In this document: piece by piece, positions 6,919-14,322 of the stretch
Position numbering within the stretch: position 1 is the stretch's first letter
How the letters are laid out: every line of letters starts with the position of its first letter
Source of the DNA: Marinobacterium sp. xm-d-530
GTDB lineage: Bacteria; Pseudomonadota; Gammaproteobacteria; Pseudomonadales; Balneatricaceae
Direction of reading: 5' to 3'
Length of the DNA stretch: 18,118 bases
Assembly: GCA_949499045.1 (NCBI GenBank)
Contig: CATEEE010000024.1
Span: 1 to 18,118, forward strand
Notes under the pieces: model-generated
What the model was told of the DNA's origin: nothing
The model's database searches: none
What the model saw: the letters and a program-made list of their open reading frames with translations, nothing else
Program-made: the position numbers and the translations under genes

Positions 6919-7821
6919 TTAACCCTTTACTTTGGCTTTACGATACAGATCCACACTGAAAACGATTAAACCGACCCAAATAAAGGCAAAGCTGATGAAA
7001 CGCTCGACGCCGAAGGCTTCATTTAATATGAATACAGCGCTTAGAAACTGCATGAAAGGGGCGATGTAGTTTAGGAAACCTACGGTACCTAAGGGAAGCT
7101 TTCTGGCGGCTGAGGCAAACAGAATCAACGGCACAGCAGTCATAACGCCTGCGCCAATCAACTCCCAGGTAAACGCCCCGAAATGATCAATACCTTGGTT
7201 ATTAAGAAGGCTGAGATAGATCAGCGCGATCGGAAGCACGATCAGTGTTTCGATCAATAGCCCGCTGACCGAGTCGACCGCTATCTGCTTACGAACAACC
7301 CCGTAAAACCCAAACAGCAAAGAGAGGCTGACAGCGATCCAAGGAAACTCACCCATCGCGACGATTTGCCAAATAACCCCGACGGAAGCAAAGAAGACCG
7401 ATGTTTTTTGTAACCTATTGAGCTGCTCTTTAAAAAAGATCAGCCCCAACAAAACTGCAACCAGTGGTGATAAAAAATAACCCAAGCTAGCAGCAATTAA
7501 CTGCCCACTGCCTACCGCCCAGATGTAGATCCACCAGTTACCACTGATGAGCAGTGATGAAATGGTTAACCAGAACAGTGTCTTTTTGGATGTTAACATC
7601 GTCCAAGTGGAGCGGATTTTTCTCTGCAGTAGAATCAGCAATCCCACAAAGAAAACACACCAGACGATACGGTGTGCTAACACCTCGTCGGCAGGTACTT
7701 CGGCGAGCAGGGTAAAATAGAGTCCAAAGCAGCCCCAAATGATATACGCTAGGGAGCCTTGGAAGAGCCCTTGTCGATACTCTTTTTGATGTTCTGATTG
7801 TGACGCTGTGATTGGGTTCAA
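6919..7821 (-). CDS. rarD: EamA/DMT-family transporter RarD
   Basis: This 300-residue inner-membrane protein has about ten hydrophobic segments, two EamA repeats of five each. RarD-specific blocks are visible: IIWGCFGLYF near the start, NWWIYIWAV, AASLGYFLSPL, FGFYGVVRKQ and GFLNYIAPFMQF. The family belongs to the drug/metabolite transporters. RarD was named for chloramphenicol sensitivity, but its natural substrate is not established. The only possible start in the 15 codons around the N-terminus is TTG at 7821: an in-frame TGA lies seven codons upstream and no ATG or GTG occurs before the first membrane segment. TTG overlaps the hisC stop in TTGA (7818-7821), so rarD expression probably depends on translation of hisC. 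Confidence 0.9.
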   Translation of the reverse strand: MNPITASQSEHQKEYRQGLFQGSLAYIIWGCFGLYFTLLAEVPADEVLAHRIVWCVFFVGLLILLQRKIRSTWTMLTSKKTLFWLTISSLLISGNWWIYIWAVGSGQLIAASLGYFLSPLVAVLLGLIFFKEQLNRLQKTSVFFASVGVIWQIVAMGEFPWIAVSLSLLFGFYGVVRKQIAVDSVSGLLIETLIVLPIALIYLSLLNNQGIDHFGAFTWELIGAGVMTAVPLILFASAARKLPLGTVGFLNYIAPFMQFLSAVFILNEAFGVERFISFAFIWVGLIVFSVDLYRKAKVKG

Positions 7822-8894
7822 GCGTCTAGCTCGACCATATCAGGGTGCGATTTAAGCGCATCGATCAATGCATCCATCTCTGCATCAGTACCAATCGTGA
7901 TACGAAGGAAGTTGGCGATCTCTGGACGACTAAAGTGACGAACCAGCACCCCTTTAGTTCGTAGATAGCCCATTAACTCACCACCCTCTATAAATCTGTG
8001 CTCGGCAAATAGGAAATTGGTGGCTGATGGAAGTATGTTGAAACCTAACGTTTCAAGGCGTTCACGAGTGGTTTCGCGCGTTGCGATGATTTTGTCACAC
8101 ATCTCAGTAAAGTAGGCAGTGTCTTTCAATGAAGCGACCCCTGCGGCAATCGCTAGCATATCCATAGGGTAACTGTTGAAGGAGTTTTTAACTCGATTCA
8201 AGCCGTCGATCAGATGTGGTTGTGCGACAGCATAACCGATGCGCAAACCAGCAAGTGAACGCGATTTAGAGAAGGTCTGCGTCACCACAAGGTTAGGGTA
8301 TTGATCCACCAGTTCAATGGCGGACTCCCCTCCAAAATCGACGTAGGCTTCATCCACCAAGACAACCGTTTCAGTGTTACGTTCGAGTAGGTTTTTGATC
8401 TGTTCTAACGGCAGTGCTAACCCTGTTGGGGCATTCGGATTGGCAAAAATGATGCCGCCATTCTCTAAGGGGTAATCCTCTAAAGAAATTGAGAAATCAT
8501 TATTAAGCTTTTGATTTCTAATATCAATTCCGTAAAGGTCAGCATAGACATCGTAGAAACTGTAAGTAATGTCTGGTTTGACTAGTGGCTTCTCTTGGCG
8601 GAAGAACGCCATAAACGCATGAGCCAATACTTCGTCTGAACCATTACCCACAAATAGATTTTCGCCAGGTACACCCAGAGTGGTTGCAAGCTCATTGATA
8701 AGAGCTGAAGACTCAGGATCTGGATAGAGGCGCAAGCGATCAGACTCAAACGCGTTTAATACTTCCTGAACCCCATGAGCAGGGGGGTAAGGATTCTCAT
8801 TGGTATTGAGTTTAACTAAGTTGGCAACCTTAGGTTGTTCACCGGGTGTATAAGGAACGAGATCATTGATCTGCGGGCTCCAAAACTTACTCAT
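7818..8894 (-). CDS. hisC: Histidinol-phosphate aminotransferase
   Basis: This 358-residue PLP-dependent class I/II aminotransferase transfers an amino group from glutamate to imidazole-acetol phosphate in histidine synthesis; many HisC enzymes also act on aromatic 2-oxo acids. Visible landmarks are LNTNENPYPP (29-38), LYPDP (56-60), VGNGSDE (82-88), ANPNAPTG (151-158), DEAYVDF (181-187), the PLP-binding Lys210 in TFSKSRSLAGLRIG, and FLRITIG near the end with the carboxylate-binding Arg. The N-terminus SKFWSP...LVPYTPGEQPK is of the Pseudomonas type. The ATG at 8894 is preceded by AAGG with a 7-base spacer. No other his gene is in the window, so it stands apart from the pathway operon, coupled to rarD. 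Confidence 0.95.
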   Translation of the reverse strand: MSKFWSPQINDLVPYTPGEQPKVANLVKLNTNENPYPPAHGVQEVLNAFESDRLRLYPDPESSALINELATTLGVPGENLFVGNGSDEVLAHAFMAFFRQEKPLVKPDITYSFYDVYADLYGIDIRNQKLNNDFSISLEDYPLENGGIIFANPNAPTGLALPLEQIKNLLERNTETVVLVDEAYVDFGGESAIELVDQYPNLVVTQTFSKSRSLAGLRIGYAVAQPHLIDGLNRVKNSFNSYPMDMLAIAAGVASLKDTAYFTEMCDKIIATRETTRERLETLGFNILPSATNFLFAEHRFIEGGELMGYLRTKGVLVRHFSRPEIANFLRITIGTDAEMDALIDALKSHPDMVELDA

Positions 8895-8966
8895 AACGAA
8901 ACCTTACAAATGGATAAATTTGAGTTGGGATAGTATCAGATGCGAAGTAGGGAAAGAAGAAGAGGT

Positions 8967-9001
8967 CGACCGGTGTCAGCTATTGATACTGCCACCGGTC
9001 G
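8967..9001. repeat. Perfect 9-bp inverted repeat upstream of hisC
   Basis: CGACCGGTG (8967-8975) pairs with CGGTCG-side arm CACCGGTCG (8993-9001). Inside it, CAG/CTG adds three more pairs after one mismatch. It lies about 70-110 bases upstream of the hisC start, in the 220-base gap to the small gene. It could be a terminator stem for the small minus-strand gene (no T-run), an operator, or the start of a leader for hisC. I saw no histidine-rich leader peptide. Confidence 0.5.
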
Positions 9002-9013
9002 GGATTACCGAAC

Positions 9014-9036
9014 TTGACCTCAATAATTAAGGTCAA
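9014..9036. repeat. Short inverted repeat TTGACCT / AGGTCAA
   Basis: TTGACCT (9014-9020) and AGGTCAA (9030-9036) are perfect 7-base arms around a 9-base AT-rich centre. The geometry fits either a dimeric regulator site or a hairpin. It is one of three palindromes packed between hisC and the small gene; the others are at 8967-9001 and 9062-9109. Its role is unknown. Confidence 0.4.
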
Positions 9037-9061
9037 CTTCAGTAGTTCACATATAAACAAA

Positions 9062-9109
9062 GTTATACTGCGACCACAACCTTTTTTAATAAAACTTAGG
9101 TAGTATAAC
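9062..9109. repeat. Long-range inverted repeat GTTATACT / AGTATAAC
   Basis: GTTATACT (9062-9069) and AGTATAAC (9102-9109) are perfect 8-base arms separated by 32 bases that include a T6 run. It lies immediately downstream of the 62-residue minus-strand gene. Each arm also resembles a -10 element, so chance is possible. A large-loop terminator or a regulator site are alternatives. Confidence 0.35.
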
Positions 9110-9114
9110 TCTGC

Positions 9115-9303
9115 CTAGTAAAGTTCGTCGTAAGCGTCACGTAACTGACTGGCTAGAACGCGATCCTCCATAATGTCTTCGATCTGACGTCTGCGCTTGG
9201 CATTGTATCGGGATCGGTTACGTTGGCTCTCTTGCTCTTCGAATTGATCATTCCAATCGTTGAGGTCTTCGATCTTCTCATTGACACGGACTTTGCTGCC
9301 CAT
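9115..9303 (-). CDS. Small charged protein, PA3496-like
   Basis: This 62-residue protein is rich in Asp, Glu and Arg and has no membrane segment or cysteine. The N-terminal half is acidic (EKIEDLNDWNDQFEEQE), the middle is basic (RNRSRYNAKRRRQIED), and the end is acidic (LRDAYDELY). The RRRQIEDIMEDRVLASQLRD helix resembles the conserved core of the short Pseudomonas PA3496-type proteins, described in databases as putative envelope-integrity proteins. I recall that family only by pattern, so the call is tentative. The ATG at 9303 has AAGAG next to it and GAG about 7 bases upstream. The gene stands alone on the minus strand with an AT-rich upstream spacer, which supports independent transcription. 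Confidence 0.65.
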   Translation of the reverse strand: MGSKVRVNEKIEDLNDWNDQFEEQESQRNRSRYNAKRRRQIEDIMEDRVLASQLRDAYDELY

Positions 9304-9515
9304 CTCTTAATCTCACTCTATAAAATTGATCGCTCAGTTCTGACGACAGTCACGGTCGAGGGTTACCGTTAATGCGGAATATAGTTCATGCTTAGATTTT
9401 TAAGAAAATTAATTTTTTCAATCTAATTTAAAGAAAAATCGATATTTTAACTATCTATAACGTTGACCTAATCAAGCGCCTGAGAGAGGATCGCTTCTTT
9501 ACGAGAAATGAACGC

Positions 9516-10190
9516 ATGCACCTGTTAAGACTCTCTCTGCCGGTTCTGTTTGGCTACCTCCCTCTTGGGATGGCATTTGGCGTGCTATTCGTTACCGAGT
9601 TGGGGTTGGATTGGTATTGGGCCGTCGCGTTCAGTGTCATTGTGTTTGCGGGCTCTGCTCAGTTTTTATCGGTTGGTTTGATAGCAAACCATGCAGGTCT
9701 GTTCGAGGTGTTCGTAGCGGTCTTACTACTGAACAGTCGCCACATTTTTTATGGTCTGACACTGCTATCAACACTGCAGCTAAAAGGGTGGCGTAAGGCC
9801 TACATGGTCTTTTCATTGACGGATGAGACCTTCTCCTTAATCACCGGGCTGCCAAAAGAGAGTGGCTTGCAGCAGAAAGACTATTGGCGTTTGGCAGGCA
9901 TTAATCAGAGTTACTGGGTTTTCGGGACACTTGTTGGAGCTCTACTGGGTGCCCAGATGACACTGCCTGATTTAGGTTTGGAGATAGTCCTGCCGGCACT
10001 CTTTGTGGTATTGGCGGTTGAGCAGTATCGAACGCATAGAGCAGCAGGTTTGATGCTGATCGCGTGCCTGATTGGGCTAGTCGCCATCTGGCTTTGGCAA
10101 GATAAAATGCTGTTGCTATCGATCAGTACCGCACTGGTTCTAATATTAATTAACTATGTGAGGCAGCGATGGACCAGACACTCTATCTAA
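9516..10190 (+). CDS. azlC: AzlC-family branched-chain amino-acid exporter, large subunit
   Basis: This is a 224-residue inner-membrane protein with the AzlC/YgaZ pattern: FGYLPLGMAFGVLF near the start, then FAGSAQFLSVGLI, LLNSRHIFYGLTLL and FSLTDETFSLITG, followed by several further hydrophobic segments. With AzlD it forms a two-component exporter; the E. coli pair YgaZH exports valine, and Bacillus AzlCD gives azaleucine resistance. The ATG at 9516 has GAGA about 9 bases upstream. An overlapping ATG at 9508 is in another frame and closes within seven codons. The 3' end overlaps azlD by 22 bases, so the subunits are co-translated. Confidence 0.93.
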   Translation: MHLLRLSLPVLFGYLPLGMAFGVLFVTELGLDWYWAVAFSVIVFAGSAQFLSVGLIANHAGLFEVFVAVLLLNSRHIFYGLTLLSTLQLKGWRKAYMVFSLTDETFSLITGLPKESGLQQKDYWRLAGINQSYWVFGTLVGALLGAQMTLPDLGLEIVLPALFVVLAVEQYRTHRAAGLMLIACLIGLVAIWLWQDKMLLLSISTALVLILINYVRQRWTRHSI

Positions 10191-10480
10191 TGAGCTTTAT
10201 AGCCGTAGCTGCTTTGGCAACAGTGGCAACGCGAGCGCTGCCATTTCTCTTTTTGGCGCGTTACAGTCAGCATCCACTTTTGGAATATCTGGGCCGCTAT
10301 CTGCCGCCTGTTTTGATGGTGTTGTTGGTAGTGTATGCCGTATCCGATCTGCCGATGGTCAATCAACAGTGGGTAATAAGCCTAGGGAGTTTAGTGGTGG
10401 TTGCCGTGACTCAGTGGTTCAGCAAAAATGCACTGCTCAGCATTACGCTGGGCAGTCTGTTGTACATGTTGTTGAGTTAA
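10169..10480 (+). CDS. azlD: AzlD-family branched-chain amino-acid exporter, small subunit
   Basis: This 103-residue membrane protein has four hydrophobic segments and the AzlD landmarks TRALPFLFLAR, then LGRYLPPVLMVLLVVYAV, then a long hydrophobic C-terminal half. It is the partner of AzlC in exporting branched-chain amino acids. The ATG at 10169 lies inside azlC and has AGG seven bases upstream (GAGGCAGCGATG). The last four bases (10477-10480) overlap the end of the convergent ArsR-family gene, so there is no room for a separate terminator and the two transcripts must overlap. Confidence 0.93.
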   Translation: MDQTLYLMSFIAVAALATVATRALPFLFLARYSQHPLLEYLGRYLPPVLMVLLVVYAVSDLPMVNQQWVISLGSLVVVAVTQWFSKNALLSITLGSLLYMLLS

Positions 10481-10800
10481 ATACCACAGTACATAACGTG
10501 CAGAGTGCTTATGATTCGTTGTGCACGATCTCCTTCAAGTGAGTAGTAGATCGTTTGCGAGTCACGTCGTGTTTTAACGAGTCCGTCGCGACGCAGCACC
10601 GCTAGGTGTTGTGATAGGGCAGACTGGCTAAGATCCAAATGCTCGTTTAGCTCAGTGACAGAGAGCTCTTTACCTTCTAGGTAACAGAGAATCATCAATC
10701 GACTACCGTTCGCTAGCGCTTTCATTAAACTCGCGGCCTCTTTTGAATTTTTACGCATTAGCTCTAATGTATCTGCCGGTAGGCGCTGGGTATCTGTCAT
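10477..10800 (-). CDS. ArsR-family repressor with SqrR/BigR/YgaV-type cysteine pair
   Basis: This 107-residue winged-helix regulator has the recognition segment LSVTELNEHLDLSQSALSQHLAVLRRDGLV (46-75) and a wing at RRDSQTIYYSL. Cys39 (in MILCYLEG) and Cys105 (in MYCGI) are its only cysteines. They sit where sulfide/persulfide-sensing members (SqrR, BigR, YgaV) and the redox-sensitive HlyU carry their cysteine pair. The metal-binding ELCVCDL motif of ArsR/SmtB proteins is absent. It therefore probably senses reactive sulfur or oxidants rather than metals; this is inference from cysteine position. The ATG at 10800 has GAG about 9 bases upstream. A near-palindrome at 10842-10856 is a candidate operator. 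Confidence 0.88.
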   Translation of the reverse strand: MTDTQRLPADTLELMRKNSKEAASLMKALANGSRLMILCYLEGKELSVTELNEHLDLSQSALSQHLAVLRRDGLVKTRRDSQTIYYSLEGDRAQRIISTLHVMYCGI

Positions 10801-10841
10801 ATTTGAACTCGGTAATGGTCATTCCCGGAAGGGATGTTGTT

Positions 10842-10856
10842 TTGCTTAATTAGCAA
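10842..10856. promoter_or_regulatory. Candidate operator of the ArsR-family gene
   Basis: TTGCT-TAATT-AGCAA is a 15-base interrupted palindrome centred about 49 bases upstream of the regulator start, in its likely promoter region. AT-rich dyads of this kind are typical for ArsR-family dimers. No second copy near another gene was seen, so negative autoregulation is the simplest reading. Confidence 0.4.
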
Positions 10857-10961
10857 TTTTGAATATAACGACTTGATGGGTGTTTGTAAATTTTTATTAG
10901 TGCCTCGCATCTTTTAATGGCTCTTAATTGCCCTGTGTCATGCTCATTTCGATCGTTAAAG

Positions 10962-10968
10962 CTATACT
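10962..10968 (+). promoter_or_regulatory. Extended -10 element, sigma-S-like, before the stress protein
   Basis: CTATACT (10962-10968) preceded by G matches the KCTATACT form preferred by the stationary-phase sigma factor RpoS. No good -35 box lies at the right distance. The predicted transcript would start near 10975, just after an upstream ATG at 10972, which supports the start at 11005. Confidence 0.45.
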
Positions 10969-10992
10969 GCAATGAATCGCACACTAGATGGT

Positions 10993-10999
10993 AGGAGAG
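10993..10999 (+). promoter_or_regulatory. Ribosome binding site that fixes the stress-protein start
   Basis: AGGAGAG lies five bases before the ATG at 11005. The earlier in-frame ATG at 10972 has no such site. Confidence 0.85.
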
Positions 11000-11004
11000 T
11001 AATT

Positions 11005-11907
11005 ATGTTCCAACGACTACTGGTCACCAGTGAAGAGTCACACTACTCACCGCAGCCACTGTTAAAAGCGTCAGCGCTCTGTGCCGATTCGGGTCATATT
11101 GAGTGGTTTCAGTCGGTCTATAACTCAGCGTTTGAAACGGCCACATCGGAAGATCAATCCTCTCAAGAGGATGCATTAGCGCTCTATGTTACCCATCGGC
11201 TTAATCAAGCTGAGCGACATATTGAAGATCTAGACCTTCCTCAGGATGTTGCGGCTGATGTTCGTTGGCACCCTAGCTTTCTTAAAGCGGCACTTGAAGA
11301 GTCTGATCGCTATCAGCCTGACTTGATGGTAGTGCCTCGAATCAGAAAACATGATCTGTTGGATTGGCTAATGGGTGGCGATGAGCAAGAGTTGGTCCGT
11401 CTTCTTCATGAGCCGGTATTGCTAGCCAATGATCAACCTTGGCAGGCTCACCCAAGAATTGCAGTAGCCATCGACCCTTTTCACCTTGACAGTCGTAATC
11501 ACAATATGGAGCAACAGCTGCTTGAGGTGGCGGATCATTTCGCCCAGTTGCTGTCAGCTGAACTTCACGTCGTTCACTGTTTTCAAACGCTTCCGCAGAG
11601 CGTCATCTTTGACGAGCACCTCGTTGAGGATTTCGAATCGCTTCAGAAACAGGTAGGCGAGGAGCACCGTCAAAGAATCGAATCGTTAATTGAACCTCTT
11701 AACCGACCATTGGGTTCGCCCCTGCTTAAATTGATTATCGGGGATGCAGATGAAAAACTGCCGGAGTTCTGTCAGCAAGAGAAGATCGATCTATTGATTC
11801 TGGGCGCACCAGAGAAAGGGTGGGTGGAGCGCTTCTTGATGGGCAGCACCACCGCACGTCTTTTAAATCGAATAGAGTCGGATATTTTGGTCATTCACGA
11901 CCAATAA
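11005..11907 (+). CDS. Tandem-domain universal stress protein (UspE-like)
   Basis: This 300-residue protein is made of two UspA-type alpha/beta domains, at about residues 1-145 and 148-300. The start MFQRLLVTSE resembles E. coli UspE (MFKRILV...). The first domain ends with PVLLAND. The second begins RIAVAIDPFHLDS and ends LLILGAPEKGWVERFLMGSTTA...DILVIHD. The nucleotide-binding glycine motif is relaxed in domain 2 (spacing differs from G-2x-G-9x-GS), as is common in UspE-type proteins, so ATP binding is uncertain. I start it at 11005 because of AGGAGAG five bases upstream; an ATG at 10972 would add 11 unrelated residues. It is probably induced in stationary phase or stress. It runs convergently into xthA with six bases between the stops. 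Confidence 0.85.
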   Translation: MFQRLLVTSEESHYSPQPLLKASALCADSGHIEWFQSVYNSAFETATSEDQSSQEDALALYVTHRLNQAERHIEDLDLPQDVAADVRWHPSFLKAALEESDRYQPDLMVVPRIRKHDLLDWLMGGDEQELVRLLHEPVLLANDQPWQAHPRIAVAIDPFHLDSRNHNMEQQLLEVADHFAQLLSAELHVVHCFQTLPQSVIFDEHLVEDFESLQKQVGEEHRQRIESLIEPLNRPLGSPLLKLIIGDADEKLPEFCQQEKIDLLILGAPEKGWVERFLMGSTTARLLNRIESDILVIHDQ

Positions 11908-11913
11908 CACGGT

Positions 11914-12729
11914 TTAAAGATCGAACTTAGCCCAAACGGGTGCGTGGTCAGAGGGTTTCTCCATACCACGAATATCAAGATCGATGCCGGTCTCTAGGCA
12001 TTTTTGCATAAGGGGCTTGGTCGGCATGATCGCATCGATACGCAGACCTCGTTTAGGTGTGTCTTCAAATCCGCGACTGCGGTAATCGAACCAGCTGAAC
12101 AGGTCGTTGGTCTCTGGGTGTTGTTCACGGAATGAGTCGACCAATCCCCAGTCATGAAGACGTTGTAACCATTCACGCTCTTCTGGTTGGAAGCTGGTTT
12201 TACCACTTTTCAGCCAGCGCAAACGGTTCGGTTCACCGATACCGATGTCGCTATCGGTCGCAGAGATGTTCAAATCCCCCATCACTAGAAGATTGCTGTT
12301 GGGATCATTGTCATTTTGCAGATACTCACTGAGGTCCGCGTAGAATTTGCGTTTAGCAGGGTACTTGGTCTCGTGAGCGATATTTTCACCCTGTGGAAAA
12401 TAGCCGTTAATGACTCGCAGCGTCTCGCCTTTAGCCGTTTTGAAATCTCCGATTATCATACGGCGTTGTGCATCGTCCTCATCAGTCACAAAGCCTCTCT
12501 GGATCGCTAATGCGGGCTCTTTAGAGAGAAGGCAGACCCCGTAGTGGGTCTTTTGACCGTGGAAATAGGCGTGGTAACCCAGCTTTTCCATCTCTTCGAT
12601 AGGAAATTGATCATCATGTACTTTGGTCTCTTGAATACCGATGACATCTGGTGAATGGCGATCAACCAACGCTTGTAATTGATGAAAACGCGCACGAATG
12701 CCATTGGTATTAAACGAAACAACAAACAT
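11914..12729 (-). CDS. xthA: Exodeoxyribonuclease III
   Basis: This 271-residue endonuclease/exonuclease/phosphatase-fold enzyme performs 3'-5' exonuclease, 3'-phosphatase and AP-endonuclease reactions in base-excision repair. It follows E. coli XthA closely: VSFNTNG (4-10, Asn7), IQETKVHDD (32-40, metal ligand Glu34), INGYFPQGE (107-115, Tyr110), MGDLNI (150-155, Asp152/Asn154), GLRIDAI (228-234, Asp232) and SDHAPVW (260-266, His262). All active-site residues are present. The start is ATG 12729, with GGAGG five bases upstream; the upstream TTG at 12741 lies within the ribosome-binding region and should not be used. It is divergent from gor. Confidence 0.96.
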   Translation of the reverse strand: MFVVSFNTNGIRARFHQLQALVDRHSPDVIGIQETKVHDDQFPIEEMEKLGYHAYFHGQKTHYGVCLLSKEPALAIQRGFVTDEDDAQRRMIIGDFKTAKGETLRVINGYFPQGENIAHETKYPAKRKFYADLSEYLQNDNDPNSNLLVMGDLNISATDSDIGIGEPNRLRWLKSGKTSFQPEEREWLQRLHDWGLVDSFREQHPETNDLFSWFDYRSRGFEDTPKRGLRIDAIMPTKPLMQKCLETGIDLDIRGMEKPSDHAPVWAKFDL

Positions 12730-12734
12730 AACAA

Positions 12735-12739
12735 CCTCC
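12735..12739 (-). promoter_or_regulatory. Ribosome binding site of xthA
   Basis: On the minus strand GGAGG (12739-12735) stands five bases before the ATG at 12729-12727. This sets the start and excludes the TTG at 12741. Confidence 0.9.
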
Positions 12740-12907
12740 AAAATTTAGTGGCTTGGATGCTACCGAAAATGGGATAGGGTTTAAAGGCCAGTCTTATATC
12801 TTCATAGCGCCACTCAATTAGATCATTTGCCCTTCTTAATTGGATGAACCCCGTCACACAGGGTAAGCTTAAGTAATTGAATATTAACGATCTCGAATAG
12901 GTAGAGC

Positions 12908-14266
12908 ATGAGCGGTTACGATTACGATCTTTTTGTTATTGGTGCAGGGTCTGGTGGTGTGCGTGCGGCGCGTATGGCGGCAGCAAAAGGCGTTAAAGTG
13001 GCCGTAGCAGAGGATCTCCATTTGGGAGGTACCTGTGTCAATGTTGGTTGTGTTCCGAAAAAACTCTATGTCTACGCCTCAGAGTACATGCAAGAGGTCG
13101 AAGAGGGTCGCGGCTTCGGTGTTAATGCCGATTCAGTGAGCTTTGATTGGGGAACACTTCGTGATAACAAGAAGAGCGAGATTGCTCGCCTCAATGGCAT
13201 CTACGGTAAATTGCTGGATAATTCGGGTTGTACTCGTATCAACGGACGTGCAACGGTTACAGGCTCTCACTCAGTCAGCGTGAATGGTGAGACGATCACG
13301 GCTGAGCGTATTTTAGTAGCCGTAGGGGGTTGGCCATTTGTGCCCGATATTCCCGGTAAAGAGCACGCAATCACTTCCAACGAGGTGTTCGATCTAGAGA
13401 CCTTCCCACAGCGGGTGATGGTGGTTGGTGGTGGTTACATCGCTATTGAGTTCGCAGGAATCTTTGCCGGGCTTCAAGCACAAACCGAACTGGTCTACCG
13501 AGGTGATCTGTTCTTGCGTGGATTTGATCAGGAAGTCCGCGAGTTCACGGCAACTGAGGTGGCCCGCAAAGGGATTAAGTTAAGTTTTAATACCGATGTT
13601 ACCAGCATCGAGAAGCGTTCTGACGGTGCGCTTGATGTGACACTGTCAAACGGTGAAGTCCGTATCGTTGATCAAATTTTGTATGCCACTGGGCGTGTGC
13701 CTAAAACCGCTAACCTTGGGCTTGAATCAGCAGGTGTAGCCCTTAGTGACAAGGGTGCTATTGAGGTTAATGATCGATTCCAAAGCTCTGTACCGTCAAT
13801 TTTCGCCTTAGGTGATGTAATCGACCGTGTTCAATTAACGCCGGTTGCCCTAGCTGAAGCGATGTCGCTGGTCGATCATCTCTATGGCAGCGGTGAGGGT
13901 GAACTGCCAAACTATGAGTTAATCCCAACCGCCGTCTTTTGTCAGCCCAACATTGGGACCTTAGGACTAACAGAAGAGCAAGCACGTGATCGCTTCGAGA
14001 GCGTGGATGTCTATGTCTCTGATTTCAGAGCGATGCGTCATACAATCTCTGGTAGTGAAGAGCGCACACTGATGAAACTGATCGTTGAATCGGCCACTGA
14101 CAAGATCGTGGGTATTCATATGGTTGGGGCGGATGCCGGTGAGATCTTGCAAGGTCTTGCTGTTGCGGTAGTCGCTGGCGCGACTAAACGTGATTTCGAT
14201 CGAACGATCGGTATACACCCAACGGCTGCAGAGGAGTTTGTGACGATGAGGCAGAAAACACGTTAA
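12908..14266 (+). CDS. gor: Glutathione-disulfide reductase
   Basis: This 452-residue FAD-dependent disulfide reductase reduces GSSG to GSH with NADPH in the cytoplasm. The FAD-binding GAGSGG is at 12-17. The redox-active GGTCVNVGCVPKK has Cys43 and Cys48. The second nucleotide fold GGGYIAIEFAG is followed by VYRGDLFLRGFD, whose two Arg residues are those that select NADPH over NADH in glutathione reductases. FALGDV (second FAD contact) precedes the dimer domain, and GIHPTAAEEF supplies the His437/Glu442 proton relay from the partner subunit. It is a glutathione rather than dihydrolipoamide or trypanothione enzyme by overall pattern. ATG 12908 has TAGG with a 6-base spacer. It is divergent from xthA, so a shared oxidative-stress response is plausible, but I found no clear OxyR site. 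Confidence 0.95.
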   Translation: MSGYDYDLFVIGAGSGGVRAARMAAAKGVKVAVAEDLHLGGTCVNVGCVPKKLYVYASEYMQEVEEGRGFGVNADSVSFDWGTLRDNKKSEIARLNGIYGKLLDNSGCTRINGRATVTGSHSVSVNGETITAERILVAVGGWPFVPDIPGKEHAITSNEVFDLETFPQRVMVVGGGYIAIEFAGIFAGLQAQTELVYRGDLFLRGFDQEVREFTATEVARKGIKLSFNTDVTSIEKRSDGALDVTLSNGEVRIVDQILYATGRVPKTANLGLESAGVALSDKGAIEVNDRFQSSVPSIFALGDVIDRVQLTPVALAEAMSLVDHLYGSGEGELPNYELIPTAVFCQPNIGTLGLTEEQARDRFESVDVYVSDFRAMRHTISGSEERTLMKLIVESATDKIVGIHMVGADAGEILQGLAVAVVAGATKRDFDRTIGIHPTAAEEFVTMRQKTR

Positions 14267-14277
14267 GCCAAACGGCG

Positions 14278-14310
14278 ACGGGTATCAGTTTTTTAAAGAC
14301 CGATACCCGT
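14278..14310. terminator. Hairpin between the convergent gor and CDF genes
   Basis: ACGGGTATC (14278-14286) and GATACCCGT (14302-14310) are a perfect 9-bp stem. The 15-base interior contains GTTTT/AAGAC, which can add five pairs with a TTA loop. It lies 11 bases after gor and 12 before the end of the minus-strand gene. There is no terminal T-run, so it is a likely but not textbook bidirectional terminator. Confidence 0.6.
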
Positions 14311-14322
14311 GCTTGTTATCGC

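Noticed and set aside
9304..9515. AT-rich spacer between the small protein gene and azlC as a hidden gene or RNA
   Set aside because: No open frame with a ribosome binding site and no stable hairpin seen; it probably holds the divergent promoters, but no box is convincing.
9929..9940. TTGTTGGAGCTC inside azlC as another REP-like unit
   Set aside because: It lacks the hairpin and GCGAT end and lies in conserved coding sequence; chance match of eight bases.
10972..11004. Upstream ATG giving an 11-residue longer stress protein
   Set aside because: No ribosome binding site, and the extra residues do not fit the Usp family start; AGGAGAG supports 11005.
12730..12741. TTG start giving a four-residue longer XthA
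   Set aside because: This stretch is itself the ribosome binding site GGAGG and spacer of the ATG at 12729.
12507..12857. 116-codon minus-strand open frame overlapping the xthA start
   Set aside because: It lies in another frame over xthA, whose active-site motifs and ribosome binding site are clear; the predicted peptide has no recognisable pattern.
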